Source: Gemmatimonadota bacterium
Lineage (GTDB): Bacteria > Gemmatimonadota > Gemmatimonadetes > Longimicrobiales > Gaopeijiaceae
NCBI GenBank assembly: GCA_029262115.1
Contig: JAJCZZ010000027.1
Location: 1-64,000 of the forward strand
Direction of reading: 5' to 3'
Length of the DNA: 64,000 bases
The notes under the pieces were generated by a model. That model ran no database searches. It was given only the letters and a program-made list of their open reading frames with translations, and was not told the origin of the DNA. Made by a program: the position numbers and the translations under genes. Shown piece after piece: positions 60,529 to 64,000 of the stretch (positions are counted from its first letter, which is position 1; every line of letters begins with the position of its first letter).

Positions 60529-61739
60529 CGCGGAATGATCAGTCCACTGGGTACGGAGTCCGGTGCGTCGAAGAGAGGTCCCTGAATCGTTACGGTGTCG
60601 GACAGCGTCTTGAGGAACGCGATCAGGTCCGCCATCTGGCCCGCGGTGAGACCGAGGGGATGCACGCCGTCGGCCAGGACCGCGTTCGGTACCGACGTGT
60701 GTTCGCTGACCCCCGCGTTCTTGAACCGAAGCACCTCAGCGAGGGTCTCGGCAGTGCCGGCGTGTAAGTAGGGTGGCGTATCCGCAACGAAGCGAAGCGG
60801 AGGCGTTCGAAAAGAGTACGGAGTCCCACCGTGCTCACCCCACCCGAGATCGTCCCCGGGAACCGTGTCCCGTCCGAGACCCTCCTGCGCGGCACCCAGG
60901 ACGTGCATTTGGAAATCGCTCAGTAGAGGTCCCGAATGGCAGCTTACACAGCCGGCGTCCCCGACAAAGAGCTCCAGGCCCCGCTCGGCCGAAGCCGATA
61001 TGGCCACCTCGTCACCACGCAGGAAGTGGTCGAACGGGGCGTCCGGTGTGACGAGTTCGCGGATATAGGCGGCAAGCGCCAATCGAAGCGTGGTCGGTGT
61101 AACGACCGCCTCGGGCGAGGCGCTGGTGACCTCAGGAAACGCCGAGCGGAACCGCGCCACGTAGGAGGGCAGGCTCCGCAACCGCAGCAGCACCGAGTCC
61201 AGCGCGACTTCTTTCCCAAAGGTCAGGCCACGAAGCTCGTTGTCGGCGGCAATGGGGTTGAGCACCTGATCTTCCAGCCCGAAGGCGCTCCCACTCCAGA
61301 ACATGGTCCCGTTCGTTGTCGGATCCGGCCCGCCGCGACCGTACAACCCCGCGTTCAGGACGGTGGGACTGTTACGCGGCATGAGGCGTAAGGGCGGAGG
61401 ACCGGGCGCGGTTCGGTCCGGACCGAGTCCATGCCCGCCCGCGCCGCTTGGGAACTGGCGACCGTCGGTGAACGCACGGTCGGGCAGATGGCACGTGGAG
61501 CATGCCACATCCAGCGGACCGGAGAGGATCGGATCGAAGAAGAGCGTGTGGCCGAGATCGACCTTGGCTTCCAGGTACAGGTTCTCGACCGGACGAAGGG
61601 GCTCGGCGGGCAGCGGAGCCAGCCCCGCGGCCAGGGTGCGCTCTCGTAGCGACGGCGTGAGATCCGGCTCGATCACGCCGTCGCCTCCGCTGCACGCGAA
61701 CGTGCCAGCGCCGAGCATGGCTACGAAGCTCCGCCTCAT
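60525..61739 (-). CDS. Di-heme cytochrome c peroxidase / MauG-like lipoprotein
   Basis: A lipoprotein signal (lipobox TFAC, Cys16) precedes the two-domain di-heme fold: CSTCH at 80-84, LYLEAKVDLGHTLFFDPILS, NSPTVLNAGLYGRGG, and CVSCH at 264-268, then the C-terminal TPPLRFVADTPPYLHAGTAE and AEVLRFKNAGVSEHT. These enzymes reduce hydrogen peroxide or modify a protein partner by long-range electron transfer. The 404-residue length is typical. The gene sits between two lipoproteins; the one after it is translationally coupled and is a candidate partner or substrate. Confidence 0.88.
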   Translation of the reverse strand: MRRSFVAMLGAGTFACSGGDGVIEPDLTPSLRERTLAAGLAPLPAEPLRPVENLYLEAKVDLGHTLFFDPILSGPLDVACSTCHLPDRAFTDGRQFPSGAGGHGLGPDRTAPGPPPLRLMPRNSPTVLNAGLYGRGGPDPTTNGTMFWSGSAFGLEDQVLNPIAADNELRGLTFGKEVALDSVLLRLRSLPSYVARFRSAFPEVTSASPEAVVTPTTLRLALAAYIRELVTPDAPFDHFLRGDEVAISASAERGLELFVGDAGCVSCHSGPLLSDFQMHVLGAAQEGLGRDTVPGDDLGWGEHGGTPYSFRTPPLRFVADTPPYLHAGTAETLAEVLRFKNAGVSEHTSVPNAVLADGVHPLGLTAGQMADLIAFLKTLSDTVTIQGPLFDAPDSVPSGLIIPR

Positions 61740-61776
61740 CCACCCCCCTCTCCGTCCACTTCCACGAAGCTCCGCC

Positions 61777-62433
61777 TCACCCTTCCCCCTCGAAATCCAC
61801 TTCCACGAACTGCCCACGGAGGACCGACACCACACGGATCGCGTCCGTCAGCGTGCAGGCGTCCGTTTCAGCGAAGACCGAGTAGTGACCGGGCGGCAGA
61901 TCCAACGCCGCGTACCGTCCCTGCATGTTCGTAGACACCGTCTTGTCTATGGATCCCCCGACCAGACGAACCGTTGCTTGCGACGGAAGGCCGCGTTCAC
62001 ACATCACGTCGCCCACGATACGCGCCGGCACCAGTCCCACGACCGCAAAGATGACGTCGTCGACTACGCCGTCGCCCACTGTGACCCTCGCTACCGCCGG
62101 TTCGACGACGTCGAAAAGCGGATCGATGCCGGCAGCTTGGAGATTGGCAAGGAAGACCTCGTAGGTCCCGGTGGGAATTCCGTCGAAGTCGAAGGAGCCG
62201 TCGAGATCGGTGAACGTGGCGCCGACCACCTCGCCGCCGGTCGTCCGGACGGCAACGACGACGTTGGCGAGCCCTACGCCGGTCTTCTGCCGCGCGACCA
62301 AACCCCCGAGGACCCCGTCACGATCGGAGACAGGAAGCTCGACCGGGTCGTCACTGCACGCTGACGACAGCGCGAGCACCGCTGCGCATCCGATCGTACG
62401 CCCGATTCTCTGGAGGGGTGACGCTTTGGCCAT
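61777..62433 (-). CDS. Lipoprotein with tandem carboxypeptidase-regulatory/Ig-like domains
   Basis: The 218-residue product has a lipobox SSAC and two beta-sandwich units: VLGGLVARQKTGVGLANVVV to FDFDGIPTGTYEVFL, and RIVGDVMCERGLPSQATVRL to AALDLPPGHYSVF. The G-x-(Y/F)-x-(F/L)-x2-(I/L)-P-x-G-x-Y pattern is the carboxypeptidase D regulatory-like repeat. It heads a three-gene operon with the di-heme enzyme (37 bases on). It may help anchor or present the enzyme outside the cell. Confidence 0.8.
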   Translation of the reverse strand: MAKASPLQRIGRTIGCAAVLALSSACSDDPVELPVSDRDGVLGGLVARQKTGVGLANVVVAVRTTGGEVVGATFTDLDGSFDFDGIPTGTYEVFLANLQAAGIDPLFDVVEPAVARVTVGDGVVDDVIFAVVGLVPARIVGDVMCERGLPSQATVRLVGGSIDKTVSTNMQGRYAALDLPPGHYSVFAETDACTLTDAIRVVSVLRGQFVEVDFEGEG

Positions 62434-62728
62434 TCCACTACCGCGCGGTTGGTGCGGACCGACGGACCGCATGAGTGAAATGTAGGGGCTCGGCGACGTC
62501 CGGCAATCCGTTCACCGAATACAGACGGTGGCGGATCCGGTCGCCGCTCCCGTCACGATCGGGGGACGGCGGTCGATCTCACGTAAAGAGACCCACCAAC
62601 CGGCCGATCTCGCATTCTATCCGCGACCGAAGGAGCTACCGGATCGGCAATGAGTGCTTCGAGGATCTGGGGGTGGGGTGACGGGGAAGGAGGCGGCGGT
62701 TGTGCCGGATGTTTTGCCGCGAGGCCGT

Positions 62729-63988
62729 TCAGATCATCCGCCACCATGGGGTGCTCAGGACGCGATCCGACACCCATTCCGTCCGCTCGCCGGCGTGGAG
62801 CAGGACGCCACCCTTCACCATGTCACCGTGACGATTCCGGAACTCCACCAGGTTGGCCCAGTCGCGGGGACGCGGACGATCGGTCGACCTCACCTCCACC
62901 GCGATCACGGTTCCCTTCGATTCGATGACGAAGTCGACTTCCCGACCATCATAGGTCCTCCAGTAGAGCACCTGCGTGGTGCCTGGTCGGGTGTCCTTCC
63001 ATGCCTGCAAGTCCGTAAGGACCAGGTTCTCGAGGTGTCCCCCCCGGGGCTCGGTCTCGCCGGCGATGCGCATGGCGAGCCCCGTATCATTCCAGAAGAG
63101 CTTCGGCGACTTCACAACCCTCTTCGTCCGATTCCCCGCAAAGGCCGGAACGCGCACCATCTGGAACGACGTCTCGAGCAGGTTCAGGTACCGGCGCGCC
63201 GTGCTATGGGGCAGGTCGGCGTCGCGCGCAATCTCCGACTGAACCGAGAGGCCGCCCACGCGAAGGGCCGCGATGCGCATAAGGCGCCTGAAGTCCACCA
63301 GACCATCGATGGAGGCCAGTTGCTGGAGATCGCGTTCGAGGTACGTCCTCAGATAGCCATCGAACCAGATACCGGCCGCCTCCGGGTCCGCCAACTCGTA
63401 GGATGGCGTCGGGTACCCCCCAAGGCGGACCACGTCCTGCCATTGCGCCGAAGGTAGCTCGGCAGCATCGAGGCCTTGGATCCAGGCATCGGGCGATCGG
63501 TCCATGAGCACGTCCCACGCCCCCGTACTTCCCCACCCTAGCAGTTCACCACGACTGAACGGCCACAAGTTGACGTAGGCGGCGCGCCCAGCGAGGGACT
63601 CTGCCACGCTCTCCATGAGGAGGAGGTTCGCCGACCCGGTCAGCAAGAACCGGCCGGGTCTCCTCGGGCGATCCTCATCGACGGCGTGCTTGATGGCGAG
63701 CAGCAGGTCCGGCATTCGTTGGACTTCGTCGACGACCATGTGCTCGGAGCGGGCCAGAAGGCCCGCCGGGTCGGTTTCCGCGACCGCGCGCACATCCAGG
63801 TCGTCGAGGCTCAGGTAGGGCCGAGCGTCATCGCTCGCGATCTTCCGGGCCAACGTACTCTTCCCGGTCTGGCGTGCGCCCATCAACACGACCACCGGAA
63901 AAACGTCCATCACCCGACGGACCCACGCCTCGGCGGCTCGCGGAAGCAGAGGCGCCGCATCGTTGTCTTCTACGCGGATGTTCGTCAT
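62729..63988 (-). CDS. AAA ATPase with DUF4143 domain
   Basis: The 419-residue product has a P-loop GARQTGKST (37-45), Walker B VVDEVQ (85-90), a sensor LLTGSANLL, a winged-helix segment ALRVGGLSVQSEIARDADLP and the C-terminal DUF4143 region with FWNDTGLAMRI and YWRTYDGREVDFVI followed by an E-V-R in place of the usual E-V-K, a PD-(D/E)xK-like pattern. Such proteins are widespread, mobile-linked ATPases of uncertain role; some may act in toxin-antitoxin or defence systems. The start ATG is 12 bases from the right edge. Confidence 0.88.
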   Translation of the reverse strand: MTNIRVEDNDAAPLLPRAAEAWVRRVMDVFPVVVLMGARQTGKSTLARKIASDDARPYLSLDDLDVRAVAETDPAGLLARSEHMVVDEVQRMPDLLLAIKHAVDEDRPRRPGRFLLTGSANLLLMESVAESLAGRAAYVNLWPFSRGELLGWGSTGAWDVLMDRSPDAWIQGLDAAELPSAQWQDVVRLGGYPTPSYELADPEAAGIWFDGYLRTYLERDLQQLASIDGLVDFRRLMRIAALRVGGLSVQSEIARDADLPHSTARRYLNLLETSFQMVRVPAFAGNRTKRVVKSPKLFWNDTGLAMRIAGETEPRGGHLENLVLTDLQAWKDTRPGTTQVLYWRTYDGREVDFVIESKGTVIAVEVRSTDRPRPRDWANLVEFRNRHGDMVKGGVLLHAGERTEWVSDRVLSTPWWRMI

Positions 63989-64000
63989 GTGGCGAACATT

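Noticed and set aside
59494-61739. MbnH/MbnP-type methanobactin-associated pair
   Set aside because: The di-heme protein fits the general fold, but the companion lipoprotein does not show the MbnP sequence features I would expect.
1-64000. tRNA, rRNA or known riboswitches
   Set aside because: I looked for conserved tRNA and rRNA stretches and common riboswitch cores in the intergenic regions and found none I could support.

Overview
This is a GC-rich chromosomal window. Most of it reads like a Gemmatimonadota (Gemmatimonadetes) genome or metagenome bin. The reasons are two SusC/SusD outer-membrane uptake operons, two MacB/FtsX-type 'orphan' permeases of about 800 residues, a large secreted HExGH metalloprotease, a sulfocyanin-like copper lipoprotein, a CBM9/DUF5916-type outer-membrane protein, a cytochrome c/copper-monooxygenase/TPR fusion, and many lipobox-bearing secreted proteins with ECF sigma/anti-sigma pairs. 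The assignment is an inference from gene content; there is no rRNA gene to confirm it.

Layout. 1-6.9 kb is an accessory island: the N-terminal part of an IS1380-family transposase runs off the left edge, followed by a tail-to-tail pair consisting of a 977-residue protein of unknown function and a 784-residue HET-C-like protein, then decayed sequence with a histidine-kinase remnant. 6.9-9.9 kb holds a twice-frameshifted membrane di-heme cytochrome, a secreted propeller-like lipoprotein, a 246-bp element with 18-bp terminal inverted repeats, and a tiny lipoprotein. 10-17.4 kb has an MFS permease, then a tightly packed operon (radical SAM enzyme, a CobW-type GTPase fused to an ArsM-like methyltransferase, and a MerA/Lpd-like flavin disulfide oxidoreductase) beside a frameshifted formate/nitrite-channel gene. 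17.6-24.8 kb carries an M28 peptidase / Leu dehydrogenase / DUF2911 lipoprotein operon, an ECF sigma/anti-sigma pair, a saccharopine-dehydrogenase-like enzyme and a YkgJ-type cysteine cluster protein. 24.9-29.8 kb has a MacB/LolD-type ATPase, a second sigma/anti-sigma/DUF4097 operon, DUF3052 and SRPBCC proteins, and a MarR regulator with its palindrome.

30-35.4 kb is SusCD locus 1 with two small lipoproteins. 35.5-45.8 kb contains the cytochrome/monooxygenase fusion, the metalloprotease, two divergent orphan permeases and TerC. 45.9-51.7 kb has sulfocyanin, ArgJ, an unlisted 58-residue gene, a D-aminoacylase-like amidohydrolase, a creatininase-family hydrolase, and a small-protein/nucleotidyltransferase pair. 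51.7-59.3 kb is SusCD locus 2 with a lipoprotein and the DUF5916 protein. 59.5-62.4 kb is an operon of a regulatory-domain lipoprotein, a di-heme peroxidase-like lipoprotein and an unknown lipoprotein. A DUF4143-type ATPase closes the window.

The two places most likely to hold undescribed biology are the HET-C/977-residue convergent pair (634-5937) and the radical SAM / GTPase-methyltransferase / flavin reductase operon (11461-16259). Three single-base frameshifts (two in the cytochrome, one in the anion channel) may be real decay or assembly indels and should be checked on reads.
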